A stretch of DNA of 64,000 nucleotides from Pomphorhynchus laevis (GCA_012934845.2 WNNJ02001026.1:1-64000); one strand, 5' to 3'; positions 21,110 through 33,300 are shown, counted from the first letter of the stretch. Notes: generated from the letters alone by a model not told the origin. Numbers and translations are program-made.

Positions 21110-22496
21110 TCCCCATCTCGATTCAAAATTTCCTCGTCTCAATTTTGAAAAAGCTCTTGCACGTAAAGTCCGAGACCTGATTAGGCGAAATTTGATCTCA
21201 CAAAGTTATTATTACTATATTAGTAGGCGCCTGGTTCATTCAGTCGTTGGTGAGGTGCATCACTTTTATCAAGATAACAGTCATTAGTTATATGTGTAGC
21301 TGTTTTTATTGAATTTTATGTTGCAGTTGACCGTATTTCCATTTTCTCTGTTATCTTCTCACTCAGGTCCCTTGGGGTGCGTGAAGAGTTATTAACCGGG
21401 TAGACCCTGATGTATTGTGAGCCTGATGCGTCACAGTTCTACCTAATCACTGATGTGCATCAAGGCGTCCCCATCTCTCCTTCCTTGTATCTTGCCGCTT
21501 CAATTATTCTTCTTTACAAAAAGGCAACCCATTTTCGGATAACCCAACAAAACGGTATACCGTTTGTACATAACAAGAAATATTTGGCTTTTAAAGGATA
21601 AAAGCCAAATATAGAATTTCTTGATATACAAGAAAATATATTGAACTTCACTGTTCTGTAGTTTTGTTTGTTTTCTTATCTTTTCACTCTGATGGTTATT
21701 TTTAAGAAATTCTTTAGAATTATAGAAATTATAGAACATTCAATAACAATTTTATAAAACTTACTATTTTAGTTCAAAAAAATGTAGTCTCGGGCATAAT
21801 CCGTTTCTTTTTAAGATAAAAAGATAAGCTGACCCATTCTAATCGTATAATCAACTCATCAAAATCGTAGGTGTTGGCCTTAAATAGCTCCCTTGTCACT
21901 ATGAAAAAACTAAGGAGACTAGCAAAATCGCTCTATCTTTCATTTTGAATAACCAACCACTCCCAGTCTTTACACATTGATTAAGGTAACTGGGGTTCAC
22001 CATTAGGGTTAATTGGATCGCCAGATCCGACTTTAATATATTCAGGAGTGTCCTGAAGAGAGCTATGTGGACACTGAAACGGTCCAACCATATATTATTA
22101 AGTGGGAGTGCTCAGGCGCGCCTTTGGTACAGCGGGGCAATCTCGTATTAGTCTTATTTTCTAGAGGACGTCTTCCAGAGCAAAGTCTAAGATTTCTGAA
22201 AATTCTCTTATCGAGACTACCGACCATCATGCGCTACGTTTATGCTCTCTCGAGTGTTTGACAGACCCTAAGTAGTTCGAGCTAAGCGTTTGTATTTGCT
22301 GGTGGAGCCTTATCCCGCCTCTGTAATATAGAAAACTTGTTGTATATACAAAGAATTGATCAGTAAACTGTACATTATACTATGCTAACCTTTATTGATT
22401 TTTCTATTTGTGCATGCTATTAGTTATTAAGAAAATCTTTGTTATTTATTATTCGTTATGTTACCGTATATATTACAACATAAATTAAATACCGAA
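21110..22496 (+). mobile_element. LINE family 4, copy 1 (degraded)
   Basis: Decayed RT segments are seen in order. These are a finger region matching 34.5 kb (KALARKVRDLIRRNLIS-like), LGVREELLTG, then ITDVHQGVPISPSLYL (RT block with PQG altered to HQG). From 21810 on, ~690 bp match 34740-35428 closely. That part encodes FILNNQPLPVFTH and FRSVLKRAMWTLKRS. An unrelated ~90-bp repeat lies at 21640-21735, and a hairpin at 21581-21611 sits in the break. Many stops; inactive. Confidence 0.6.
21581..21611. repeat. perfect hairpin, 13-bp arms, 5-nt loop
   Basis: TATTTGGCTTTTA, AAGGA, TAAAAGCCAAATA. An adjacent short palindrome AACGGTATACCGTT lies at 21551-21564. Confidence 0.9.
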
Positions 22497-23224
22497 ATAA
22501 TGTTGGTAATGTTCATCGAAGTTAAAGCCGTATTTACGAATGCTTGTTCGTTCAAGACATAACCGAACAAGCTATTCTTCAATGAGTATTTTCCATTTGA
22601 TTTCCTGCCTATCCTTCTACCCATTTATATGTCTGACAATTTTATCTGTGGTACCGATTCATTCAGATTCCTATAATACTACATGGTTAATAGCAAACGT
22701 CTTGGCTATATGTTTGTTTATTGTAATGAACTTTAAACAACATTGTTTCATTGTATTTTAGCGGAGGCTAGGTTGTCTATAACGAATTATGACTTTCATT
22801 TTATACACATAGATACGTCATCCTCGGTTAGATCCTCAGGTATGTGAGAGACCCTGAGTGATTTAATCAAGGCGGCGCGTTGGCGTATTCTGCTCTGGTC
22901 AGATCCCACTAATATGCTTTGTTGATGATGACTACAGCCACCGAAGATAATGTATCGAACTTCACTGTTCTGATGTTTTGTTTTTGTTTTCTTATCTTTT
23001 TACTGTGATGGTTATTTTTAAGAAATTCTTTAGAATTAATCAATTTAAGATTAAAGTTAAAAAAAACTTGACAGATGTATTTATTTATAAAATAAATACA
23101 ATATAAAATAAAAATACAATTTAAAATAAATATAATCGCCAAAAACGACACAGTTTCAGTCCAAAACTTCTAAAAAATTATATCAACCGATATGGCTATT
23201 AATTGAGATATAATCTACAAATCA
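22497..23224. other. spacer with interspersed ~90-bp repeat
   Basis: No gene is supported. 22950-23040 repeats 21640-21735 (GAACTTCACTGTTCTG ... TTTAAGAAATTCTTTAGAAT). A stretch at 22830-22910 resembles the 3' part of family-4 LINEs. Confidence 0.45.
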
Positions 23225-23582
23225 ATGGTGAAGAATAAGGCCGGTTACAGTCGAACGAATTTAATTACTAACACAACAAGTAGCTTGTGATATCTGTGAT
23301 TGCAGCATGTGGACAAATATTATTGTTCCTGTAGATGATATATCAAAATACAATATAAAATATATTTGTGGTTTCTGCTTTGCTCAAAATATAATCAGCG
23401 CAGACACGTGCGGCATTAATTGGCGACAAATGAACGAACGTATCAATTATAGATACGTTCACACAAATTCCTCAATAGCTTTGAAAAGATCTACCCATAC
23501 TATCGATCAAACTAAAAGAATACATACGGAATCTACAAAAAACTATGCCATTCACAAAGGAGTGATGATTGATTTCAGCTGA
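23225..23582 (+). mobile_element. CR1-like LINE ORF1 N-terminal fragment
   Basis: ATG at 23225 gives MVKNKAGYSRTN, close to the MVKQRKTTKRG start at 54167. After a one-base shift the frame reads QVACDICDCSMWTNIIVP, then KYICGFCFAQNI, and ends at TGA 23580. This is the PHD-like C-x(2-4)-C-x2-W ... C-x2-C module of the window's CR1-like ORF1 proteins. The rest of ORF1 is lost. It lies 2.2 kb upstream of another CR1-like copy in the same orientation. Confidence 0.65.
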
Positions 23583-24039
23583 TCACCTGCTTCCTCGAAA
23601 TTAATTCAAATAATTTGAATAAAATTTTGAGCAAAACAGAAAGTTATCAGATATTCGTAAATCAGATATCTATTCATCAGTTATTGAGAATTATCCAGAT
23701 AATATATGAAGGGTAATCATATTGAAAAATAAATATATAAATAGTACCACCAAGGACATATGTGGGCCTAGACGGAACTTATATAGTTGTAGTCAGAAAA
23801 AAGAAACAAGTTTCACAGTGCATGAATGCAAACGGCGGTCGAGACAAATATTAAAATAGCAAATAACAAAAAATTTATATTTTGACATGGTCAAATAGAA
23901 ATGGAGCAATTGTAGATGACTAAAAGCAACAATACCACCGTGATTGTATTTAAATTAGACCGAATATTTCCTAGAGCAACATGTGGATCCGTAAACGTTA
24001 ATATCAGCAATGTCGAGCGGAATTTAAAACCGTTGTAAT
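23583..24039. other. unassigned spacer
   Basis: No gene is supported. A stretch near 23750-23870 has scattered short open frames without recognisable motifs. Confidence 0.45.
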
Positions 24040-24800
24040 GGCTATCTCCTTTCTCTGTATGTTTGTAAAAAGCATTGGCTCACGGGTTTTGGAGAATCTT
24101 CCAGTTGAACCCCGGGAGTTCATCACCAATTCTGATGGGTCTGGATTGATTTAGTTTCCTAAAGGACAATAACGTCATCATCTTGACAAGACAAAAAATT
24201 AAAAGCAGAAACACCTCCCGAATTTCACTAAAGGATATTCAGTAAAAGCGGGTTCCGACTACGTCCATGTCTTTTCCACAAATTCTGTGGCTTTATTATT
24301 TCCCTGTTTAATCCACATACATCCTTTCTTGGAAAGCTTTATAGAAGAAGGTTTGATTTTAGTCATTAAAGCTGTGCTTATGCGAAACCGGTAAAGGTAA
24401 CTGTTAGCAACTGTTGTATAAGGGTTAAGAAAGCTGATAAGCATTTAGCTTACTAATGTCTTAATGTTTTGCTGTAAGTCTTTTAATCTCTTGTAAACTA
24501 AGATTAGCATATCAACGTGTGTAACACTATTGTTGGTCCTGAGATCATGAGGACTGAAGGCTGCAGAAACAAGGGTTGCGTTTATTGCCATATCTTTGGA
24601 GAGGAAATGTTCCAAGTATTTTTAAAAATTAGAGTTTTTTTGCAAGGTGATCATGACCACAGTTGACGCAAACATGGACATTGCTAGTCAGATACACACA
24701 ATTGATGTGAATATTTACGTCCATGTATGTTGGACAGGCAAATGGACGTCGGTAATTTTGCTTCTCTTTTCGTGTTGATGAACCTGATATTAATCAGGTT
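24040..24800 (-). mobile_element. Jockey-like LINE (family 3), ORF1 knuckle to nuclease start, degraded
   Basis: The minus strand reads VHVCVNCGHDHLAKK at about 24670, a CCHC zinc-knuckle relic. Near 24220-24040 it reads EFREVFLLL and FRKLNQSRPIRIGDELPGF, which matches the start of an APE nuclease domain (compare 29455 on the plus strand). Multiple stops break it. The family appears to encode a knuckle-bearing ORF1 and a nuclease-RT ORF2. Confidence 0.45.
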
Positions 24801-25759
24801 AAAATGCTTTTCCTCGACATGAAGGTTCTTTTTTTCATACCGGGTTATATATTCCTCACCTTAACAGTGACTGTAATCGGTTTGTGAGACCATACCAAAT
24901 TGATTTAAATGTATTTAAAAGTATTTCAAATAAAGATTTGCCAGTTTAAGAGTAGGAAATAAAATTCTATATAGATTGGTAAATTTCCTGGCCGAGTTGT
25001 ATAAGATCCTGTCAGAAGATTGCTTTTAATAAAATGTCTAAGAAGAAAATTGAAATATTTTTCGACTTTCAATTGTTTAAATTGTTATTTCCACCAGATT
25101 TAAGTTTTTAAATGATAAAAGTTCATATTTTCTATTAAGGATTAGAAATAATATGATTACTTCGAATCTCATGAACGAAGTTCTATTTAATTGCATTCAC
25201 AACAGAAATACCATGTAGAAATCAATTGACTTACCTTATTTTCCTTAGTATTTTCCATGATATTCGAGTTTTTCAAGATCTTTTGATGCTCCGTATATCG
25301 TTTTTATCGCATTCATGTATTTAATCTTTTCACAAGTTTCTAAAGCTTATGCATTTGTGGATTTGTTTCGTTATGCTGAGCAAAAAGTTTGATAACAGTG
25401 CTTTCGAAGCATCAAAGGATTCTGTAATCATTAGGAATCTGTAAAACTAACAAATTTCAACGAAGATCGGAAAAGAAAACAGAAAATACGACTTCTTACA
25501 GCAATTTTTCTTCTGCTACAACGAACCAGGCAGGTTAGTGAAATTTTACTTAATTCAATTAAACTTCTCAATCAAAAAAGTTTTAAACCTTGTGGAGATA
25601 AGAATAAGCTCTCCACAGAAATTCGACGATTATTCAAATTGCTTTTAAAATCCTTCGTTGGTAAATATTCTTGCAGAATAATCTACAATTCTGCTAGAAA
25701 GTATTCTGGGATATGCAGAATTTTATTTACCACCAACGAGTTGGCCCAATCGTACAGCA
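24801..25759. other. unassigned spacer with imperfect inverted repeat
   Basis: No gene is supported. 25660-25740 has inverted blocks TTCGTTGGTAAATATTCTTG and ATTTACCACCAACGA. Confidence 0.45.
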
Positions 25760-25833
25760 GAGCATAATGCCATCTCGGCAACAGTAAAAACAATAATATT
25801 GAAGCATCTCTTGATGGTGATGACATTAAAGAA

Positions 25834-26196
25834 TTGGAAAATGCATTCACACTGACCGATGTGCGTTATAATAAAAGAAAGAATGGCTCGTTACTACTAT
25901 CGACGTTTGCCACAACTGGTAACCAAAACATATGGTATCATCCTAAGCTTCTAAAGGTTGTCCTCGGATCAACTATTGAAGCTAAGTCCCTCTTAAATCG
26001 AGGATTCAGACTAAAAAATCAACCTGCTCGTATTTTAAAGGATCTTTCTCACGAAGAGCGTATTTCATTACTTAATGCTAAGCAGGAGCTTGCCCGTCTT
26101 CGTGGCGAAGGTGAGGTGAATTTGTGTGTCAGAAATTTTCGTGTTTGCCAACGCAAGCCATTTGTGCGTTGGCATCCAATCTGCATGGACCCTTGA
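25834..26196 (+). CDS. CR1-like LINE ORF1, C-terminal domain (copy A)
   Basis: The frame ends with KLLKVVLGSTIEAKSLLNRG, FRLKNQPARILKDLSHEER and EGEVNLCVRNF. This is the conserved basic domain found at the C-terminus of ORF1 in all CR1-like copies here. It is likely involved in binding element RNA, an inference from its position. The N-terminal zinc finger is missing. The reading frame continues in phase past the TGA (26194-26196) straight into the ORF2 leader, unlike copies B and E, where the ORFs overlap in different frames. Confidence 0.7.
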   Translation: MENAFTLTDVRYNKRKNGSLLLSTFATTGNQNIWYHPKLLKVVLGSTIEAKSLLNRGFRLKNQPARILKDLSHEERISLLNAKQELARLRGEGEVNLCVRNFRVCQRKPFVRWHPICMDP

Positions 26197-27509
26197 GTGC
26201 TGGTTTCCTTGTGGTTTCCTATATCTGTGGGTTTCCTTGTGGATTTCAGTTTGGTGAAAATGGGTATTGCAGCTTCTGCAAATAAGCGTGCTCTTCTCAT
26301 TAGCTATTCTAACATTCGTAGCTTAACTTCTAATCTGGATGATCTTCGCATTATGTTGACTACAAAACATTTTGACGCATTTGCCGTATCTGAGTCGTGA
26401 CTACATAGGAGGATTGGTGATGTTACAATTAATATTCAGGGTTATACCGTAACTCGGTCAGATAGGTGTGGTGTTCGTCGCGGGGTGGTGTTGCCATATA
26501 TTTAGCTCACGGAGCAGTTGTAGTTGGTTCGGTCTAGTACTCCAATAGTGAAGGAACTCGTGAGTGTTTGGTGTTAGACGTAATATTATCCGTACTTAGA
26601 TTTTCGCTTGGTGTCCTTTATAGAACTCCTAAATCCTCTGTTTTTGACGATGTACTGCGTAATGTGCTTAATTCATGTAAGCATCATCGTCCTTTCATCC
26701 TATCTGGTGATTTTAACATTCCGAGTGTTGTGGTTAGTGATGTTGGTTGTTTTAGTATTGATCATTGCAATGTTTCTGAAACTCAAATATGGCAATTCTT
26801 GACTCACGATTTATTACTCGTTCAATTACTGACCTGTCCTACCAGAGTATGCGGCAATAGTTCACCTATACTTTACCTGCTCTTTTCTCGAAATTGTGAT
26901 CATGTTTGTGACATACGCTATGTATCTCCTCCGGGATTGAGTGATCATGTAATCATTCAATTCGGTATTCGTCCTTCTTTGGGGGCTATGATAGAGGATG
27001 CTGAGCCTAATTTGGTCAAACTACTGTGGCATAAGGCAGATCGCGCAGCACTCTTGACTTATGCAGATTGTATTAACTTTTGTTGTGATGACAGTTCAGT
27101 TCACCGTTGCTGGCATGTAATTCGTGATGAGTTACTTGAAGTTTCAAATAAGTTTGCCTCAAAAATAGTAATCAAGAAACGTTACAACCGCAAGCCAGTT
27201 TTGTTTGGCCATAATCTCAAGAAAGCACTGTACGAACGAAACCGTTTCTTAAAACTATCACGTAATGACCCATCGTTCATCTCATCTTTCAGACAAGTTC
27301 GTAATGTTTTTAAACGACTCTGTACTAATAAGCGTGTTCATTATGAGTCCGACCTCGAAAATTCGATTGGTCAAAATTCCAAACGTTTTTGGTCATACAT
27401 GCGCCAAAATGGTAATGTTCCATGTGGTATTCTTCGCTTGGTTGTTGATGATTGCCTATTGTCTTCTCATGTCGACATTGCGAGGAATTTGCAAATGAAT
27501 TTACTCTAA
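26197..27509 (+). pseudogene. CR1-like ORF2 APE-endonuclease region (copy A, broken)
   Basis: Pieces of one nuclease domain in order are LLISYSNIRSLTSN, FDAFAVSES, IQGYTVTRSDR, LGVLYRTPKSS, FILSGDFNIPS, LLVQLLTCPTR and YVSPPGLSDHVII. SGDFN and LSDH are APE-type catalytic blocks. At least two frame changes lie between 26400 and 26570, and one near 27480 leads into the RT. The linker has HNLKKALYERNRFLKLSR and FWSYMRQNG. Confidence 0.8.
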
Positions 27510-28363
27510 GTAGTGTTTCGTCGGTATGCAACATTGATTATGAACAACTCAGATCTCATGTATCCAGTGATTTGATTTCAATTACTAAAGATGAAGTATT
27601 TGCCAAATTGATCCGGCTGTCGGAGTGTTCATCTGCTGGTCCTGACGACATTCACCCCTTTCTTTTACGTATCTTGAGTACACACCTCTCTCGGCCCTCG
27701 GCAATACTGTTTCAGCTCTCTTTAAACTCTGGCAAATTACCGCTCGACTGGAAACGTGCTATGGTTGTACCTGTTTATAAGAAAGGTGTGCGGAATTCAG
27801 CTAGTAACTACAGGCCTATAAGTTTAACTAGCCATATAAGTAAAATTATGGAGTGTATAGTTCACGAAATTATAATGAGTCACTTGCTTGAGTCCGGACA
27901 GATTTGCTCTCAACAGCATGGTTTAAAAAAAGACAGATCATGTCTGACGAATCTCTTGTGTTCTCGTGAGGCGTGGGTCGCAGAATTATCTCGAGGTAGC
28001 TCTATTAATGCCCTCTTTCTTGATTTTAGTAGAGCATTCGATCGCGTGCCTCATTCTCAGTTGATACAAGCATTATTCGATCATGACATTCCCGGGATGC
28101 TTGTAGCGTGGGTTGCTGATTTTCTGTCATCTAGGGGCTATATAGTACGGGTTGGTGGTTGTTTTACTTTTCCGCGTAGTGTGACTTCGGGGGTTCCTCA
28201 GGGGACTGTGCTTGGTCCATTACTTTTTAACATTTTCATCAACTCTCTGCTGAGTAAACTGCAATGCCAATATCTTGCTTTCGCAGATGACTTGAAAGTG
28301 TGGAGCACAATTAATTCTCCAAAGGATGTAGAGTTTCTGCAAAGTGATATTGATAGGATATAA
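27452..28363 (+). CDS. CR1-like LINE reverse transcriptase (copy A)
   Basis: The frame covers the RT core: SSAGPDDIHPFLLR, LDWKRAMVVPVYKKG, NYRPISLTSHISKIME, SQQHGLKKDRSCLTNLL, ALFLDFSRAFDRVPHSQL, SGVPQGTVLGPLLFNIF and LAFADDLKVWS (catalytic ADD). A break near 28363 is followed by CAHLRFGYSS and RDLGFITHSSLKSRMD in another frame (28390-28716). This is the LINE polymerase that primes on nicked target DNA. It is inactive as a whole but keeps the catalytic boxes. Confidence 0.85.
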   Translation: MPIVFSCRHCEEFANEFTLSSVSSVCNIDYEQLRSHVSSDLISITKDEVFAKLIRLSECSSAGPDDIHPFLLRILSTHLSRPSAILFQLSLNSGKLPLDWKRAMVVPVYKKGVRNSASNYRPISLTSHISKIMECIVHEIIMSHLLESGQICSQQHGLKKDRSCLTNLLCSREAWVAELSRGSSINALFLDFSRAFDRVPHSQLIQALFDHDIPGMLVAWVADFLSSRGYIVRVGGCFTFPRSVTSGVPQGTVLGPLLFNIFINSLLSKLQCQYLAFADDLKVWSTINSPKDVEFLQSDIDRI

Positions 28364-28744
28364 ATTGGAGTAGGCACACAGGAATACTATTGAACGTCTC
28401 TAAGTGTGCTCACCTTCGTTTTGGGTATAGTTCTGTACCTGCCCGATATACTAAAGGATCTCAAATAATTAATTGTGTATATAATGTACGAGACCTCGGT
28501 TTCATAACGCATTCTTCCTTGAAGTCTAGAATGGACACTGAACGTAGATGCGCGTCTGCCAGAAGAATGCTGTACTTGATAAAAAACTGCTTCAAGTTTG
28601 TGTCACCCACATGTTTTAGAATTCTATTTAATGCACTTGTAAGACCACATATTGAGTTCGCGATACAAGCCAGATTTCCGATGCTTGCTTGTGATAATAA
28701 TAACTACAATAGATAACTCTATGATATTGGCGAAGAATGCGCAC

Positions 28745-29640
28745 AACCTCTTTTCGTGGACAAATCTTATTTTCCAACATATTTTATCCAATGACGTTAC
28801 ATACTCTTACTGTCAAAGGTGTCACCAGTGGGGCCACTGAGGCTCAACTTGCGATCTTTCACCGCAGTGCCCCCACTTGCAATGACTCAGGCCACATGGG
28901 TAGTTGCTAAAAAGTCGAAAACCCCATATGTTCAAACTGTGGATTGAATCATCCTGCATTCTCAAAAATGTAAGGTTTTTAAAGAATATAAAAGCCGACA
29001 TTTTAAGTACTATTCTGCAACAGCGACAACCTTTTCTGATGAAATTAAAAAAACCCGAAATGTGTAGACTCCTCAATGATCGATGCCTTCAACTCGTTTA
29101 AAAACGATAATCAAGATATCAAAACCATCATAGAGGTGAAAATGGCAGATCAGACTAAAGGTTTTGAGAATTTTGGAAAACGATTGATTTCAGCGATTAA
29201 ACCTCTGGCTCCAGTGCATCTTAAATTGTCTTGGAAAAGCGGTATTTGAAGCTGATAAATAAAGTAACTTCTATCGATGAATGCTTCATCATGGAAAATG
29301 ATATTTCCACCAGTCGTGGGGAACGGCGAATCTCTAGTTAGCTTCCTTATTGGAAGGGACAAAGACTGCACTGCTGCCTACATCTAGTGAGGCCGCACTC
29401 CCAGCCGTAAATCGATACAATGGGTAGTAGTTCAGATCCCTTTTCAATAAATATCATTCAGTGAAATTCAGGAGGTGTTTCTGCGTTTTGTACTTTATTC
29501 GGTCGTGAAGCAGATGTAATAGTTCTTCAGTAGACTAAATCGATCTTGTTCCTCAGGGCATTAATCGATTCTTACTCATGCATATAACCGCCTACTATAC
29601 TCCGTATATAACTTGCCCCAGTCCTCTTCATCTCAAAGAC
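28745..29640 (+). mobile_element. Jockey-like LINE (family 3), knuckle ORF1 and nuclease start, degraded
   Basis: At 28805-28970 the plus strand reads YCQRCHQWGH, then, across a frame change, CNDSGHMGSC and NPICSNCGLNHPAFS. These are three linked CCHC knuckles as in Jockey/R1-type ORF1. At 29455-29560 IIQWNSGGVSAFCTLF and EADVIVLQ match the start of an APE nuclease. Several stops occur. It ends against the 3' end of the minus-strand LINE at 29740. Confidence 0.6.
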
Positions 29641-30439
29641 TTGTAACGTTAGTTAAATGCCTCCCTCTTGTAAAAAATACACTTGTCTTGACCTGTCTTA
29701 TTTAGTTATAACACTTGTAATAAAAATAATATTTAATTTAATGTGGCAAATGTGTGGCAGCTGCAAGCTTACAAGTCCATTAACTAACAAAAACAGTTAA
29801 ATTGTTTAAATGGGATCGTATATGGCGTTTGAAGCACGGCGTTGAGGTTGATTGGCGTACATGAATGATCAGATGATTCCACGAGAGAGGAGCAGTCACA
29901 AGAAAAAAGCGGAAGCCAAAAGAGGTAGATTAGTTTGGGGCATGTAAAAGAAGGGAACTACGGGAAAGCAAGGAATAGTAAAAATGACGAGAATTGTCGA
30001 TAAAAGGAAGGTTGCGAAATGAAGGGGTTGTAAAGCGAAAAGCAATGATAAGATGAATTTGAACAAGAGAATAAATGGTAGGCAAATCGAGAAAAGCAAG
30101 ATGTTTGGATGTATGATCAAAACTACGAAGATGGAGAAGAATTCAGGCGGCTGCGTTGTAAGGGAAGAATAGTGGATTTAGGTAAGTTGGAAAATAGACT
30201 AAGACAGTAATTCAGTATAGAGAAAAGGAGAAAAGATATAAGAGCAATACAAGAATGGAAGTCGACCAATCTACGAATTTGACAAGATTGCGGGGAATCA
30301 ACGTAGATGAGCGTACTTTATCTCTAACTAAAGGTTTAAGTGAAAGTCGATTGTCGAAATGAAAGCCTAAGAAAATAAGATTGTCAACGATAGGGAGAAT
30401 TCTAGAATTTAATGATACGGAGGGAGGCTCTAAGCCGAG

Positions 30440-31638
30440 GCGTCAAGGAAGGATCCACATAATATTAGATTTATTAGGGTTCAGTGTAAGACGAAGAGAA
30501 GAAATATGATTGAAAATTGAGATAGGACAGTTGGAAGCAGAAACACTAATATCATGAATATGATAAGTAGGTGCATGAGCATAGATGAAAATGTCGTCAG
30601 TATATTGCATAGCATGGAAGTTAAATGTATGAGAAATTGAATACAAACCACCGAGAAGAAGATATAAAAGCAAAGGGCCTAATACGGAGGCCTTGTGCAA
30701 TACCGGACGGGATGGAAGAAGGATTGGAAAGCGACGAGTTAGAACAAACGCGAAAAGTACGGTTTAATAGATATGAAGAAAACCAAGCTACAGTGAGTAA
30801 AGAGAAGCCATAATAATGACGAAGACGATGGAGAAGAATCGAGTGATCGAAGATGTCAAAAGCAGATGATAGATCAAGAGAAACTATGACACTTCATAAT
30901 TTTTGATCGCGCGACATGAGGAAGTCGTTATAAATTTAAGACAGGCAATTTCAGTGGAGTGGTAAAAAGCGAAAAGCAGCTTTGGAGGAAAATAGACATG
31001 CATTAAGTTGCTTGAGAACAAGACGCTCAGAGTTTAGACAGGGTTGGGAGAAGTGAGATAGGACGGTTCGAAGATGGTAGTGAAGGGTCGATAGATTGCT
31101 TTTTGACGAGAGGGCAAACAGTGGTGCATTTCCAGTTGGAAGGAAATGTGCGGTTGCGGATAGACAAGTTGAACAAATTCGTTAGAAAGGGTGAGATAGA
31201 TGAACATATTATTTTAAACAAGTGGGTGGGAATTGGGTCAGAATGAGAGGTTTTATTAGGTAATGACAGCAGAACCGAAAATACTTCGTCAGACGAAACA
31301 AGAAGAAGGTTGAATATTTCTGGGAGGGAAGTATTTAAAGATAAGAGTGGGTACAAGGGGGCTATGGGTAGTAGGGAAAGTAAATTAGATAGCTTAGATT
31401 GCAGATAAGAGGAAAATTTATCGGGATTTATGTTGCAAGGGGATAGATGATCGTGAAAGAATTGAGTATAAGATTTTCCAATGAGATTTAGAGTTGGAAG
31501 AAGACTCGAGTTGATTTCGCTAAAAGAGAGTGAGTTTAGTTCGCATAAGAATGAGATGGGAACTGCGGAGAGAAAGATAGTTAGCACGGATATTTGGAGT
31601 GAGTGAGGAAAAATAACGTTTAAAAAGCGATTAAACAC
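30440..31638 (-). pseudogene. LINE family 2 reverse transcriptase (broken)
   Basis: Blocks are EVFSVLLSLPNKTSHSDPIP, FPSNWKCTTVCPLVKK, NRPISLLPTLSKL (31638-31027), then IVSLDLSSAFDIFDHSIL (about 30880), a decayed PQG block near 30690, and MQYTDDIFIYAHAPTYHIHD (YTDD) followed by LNPNKSNIMWILP. The order matches Jockey-superfamily RT. Stops and shifts separate the blocks. Confidence 0.75.
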
Positions 31639-31685
31639 ACGAAAAGAATGACGGAGTCGACGCTTAGAAAGACTACAGGCTTAAT

Positions 31686-32463
31686 CTAACCAGAGAGCAT
31701 GGCGCGACCGCTGAAAACGTCGTGGTCGAATAGGCAGAAGGTTATTAAGGATGTTCGTAAGTTCAGAATCAAACAGAATGAAGAGATCATCGGGAGAGAG
31801 ATAGTTAAGAGGAAGTGAAAAGAATGAAGAATTGAGTAAGGCTGTGGGGAGAATAGGGATATCAAGAAGTTTCCAAGGTAAATTGATGTGGATAATAGTG
31901 GAGGCGAAGAAGGAGGATGGGGACGATTAAGAGTAACAGTAACAAGGAAATGATCGGATAAACCAGGATCAGTAATTGACAAGGATGTATAGTCATTGAA
32001 GCAGTTAGGAACAGCAATGATGTTGCGAGCACCGCCGAGAATATGAGTTTGGCTTTTTGAAACTAATTTTTAGTTAAAATCAGAAAAAAAGATTAGTTAA
32101 AGTGATAGCGTCAGAGTCAGCCGGGCGATCAAGACGAATGTTAAAGTCACCGAGAATAAAAGAAGGAGTATAAGACAATGAACAGTGAGATATAAGATCT
32201 GCGAGGTCGTTAAAGAACATACGTGAGGGGGCAACTGAATCTGGACGGTATACAATCATAAGTTCCAGAGGGAAAGGAGTTGATAATCTGTGTGCCAGGA
32301 TTCGGTAAATGCAGATAATATCGATAGATAATTGATCCAAGATATCAAGGAGCATATCAGCTTTATGAAGGATGGAGTGAGTGTTGAATAGACTAAGACG
32401 AAAAGTATGCTCAGGATCGAGATCGACTAGCGAAGAAGACAATGTGGATAGATGGGACGTCAT
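31686..32463 (-). pseudogene. LINE family 2 APE endonuclease (broken)
   Basis: The frame at 32463-32080 reads LSLFNTHSILHKADMLLDIL, IDIICI, LELMIVYRPDS and SFILGDFNIRLDRP. A second piece at 31982-31686 begins SITDPGLSDHFLVTVTLN. LGDFN and LSDH are APE catalytic blocks. A frame break separates the pieces near 32070. Confidence 0.75.
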
Positions 32464-32499
32464 CGGATTTTTGGCCTTGTGTGTACAAAGTGAAAATTT

Positions 32500-33300
32500 C
32501 CGTTGATTTGACGTATTGATAAGGATGACTCGCCGTTTATTTCACGTCGATGTTTCTCAATGCGAGCTAATGGAGCTGGGCAATATCAGAAGGGGAGCAG
32601 TCAAGAAAGATACGACAAGTAGACGAAGTGGTAAGAAGTTTAAAACGTTCAGAGTACCAAGGATGTATGTGAACTATGTAGGAAAACGATTTTTAGGAGT
32701 GGAGGACTGAGATGATTGTATGATTGAGAAGTGATACGGTGGAGGTAGAGTAAGGAGTGCGTGAAGAAAAGAAAGAGGTATGAGATGTATTTAGATGTGG
32801 GGAAGAATAGGAAAAATGAGGTACGAGGTAAAGTCATTTACTGTTTGAATTGTTAGGAAGATGAAAATTAAGGGAAGTTTTATCTGTAGTTAAACAAGAA
32901 GTATGTGAGATAGAAGTTTCAAGAACGGGATTCATTGATGGCTAAGGAGTTAGTAAGCAAACGGATGACGACGATAGCTTTGAAGATATTTTGTCGTTTG
33001 TTGATGGTTTATGTATAACGACAGTCTGAGTAGACTGAGAAACATCATTAATATCATTTATTGAGCACAACTCTGTTTCGTTAGCCTCCAGAACGTCTCG
33101 ACCGTTTGATAAGGTCATGCTTCATTAGCTTAACTACGAGGGCAGCACATCATAAGCCGCAGAAGAAATTCCGTCCTCAACGTTGTCCTCGTCAGTGAAA
33201 GGAATGGCAACGTGAGTTCAAACATTGCAGTTCTTGTTGTCGTATCCACTTTGCTTTTCGATGTAAATTTCCTTGACGGACTTGATTTGCTGGCCGACAT
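32500..33300 (-). pseudogene. LINE family 2 ORF1 (Ser/Thr-rich, frameshifted)
   Basis: ATG at 33300 (minus) gives MSASKSSPSRKFTSKSKVD, then in shifted frames VAIPFTDEDNVEDGISSAA, VLEANETELCSINDINDV, HKPSTNDKISSKLSSSSV and SYSSPHLNTSHTSFFSSRTP. There is no zinc knuckle and no finger like that of the CR1-like ORF1. The coding idea rests on its position before the nuclease, open stretches and polar composition; no homology is recognised. Confidence 0.4.

Larger units (their letters stand above)
25760..28716 (+). mobile_element. CR1-like LINE, copy A (ORF1 C-terminus to late RT)
   Basis: ORF1 C-terminal domain (25834-26196) is followed by the nuclease and RT of ORF2 with several frame breaks, ending in RPHIEFAIQARFP. 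The 5' half of ORF1 and the 3' end of ORF2 are missing. The element is closest to copy B at 47.5 kb (shared ARILKDLS, EGEVNLCVRNF, FSRAFDRVPH). A family-3 LINE fragment starts right after it. Confidence 0.85.

Noticed and set aside
22442-22624. Minus-strand ORF sharing NLCCNIYGN with 35348-35722
   Set aside because: The shared residues come from the 3' end of the duplicated family-4 block read antisense, not from a common protein.
24259-24444. Minus-strand 61-codon ORF
   Set aside because: No motif; lies between decayed pieces of a family-3 LINE and is probably part of its old ORF1.
28652-28840. 62-codon ORF after LINE copy A
   Set aside because: Joins the antisense-free end of copy A with the knuckle region of the next LINE; not one gene.
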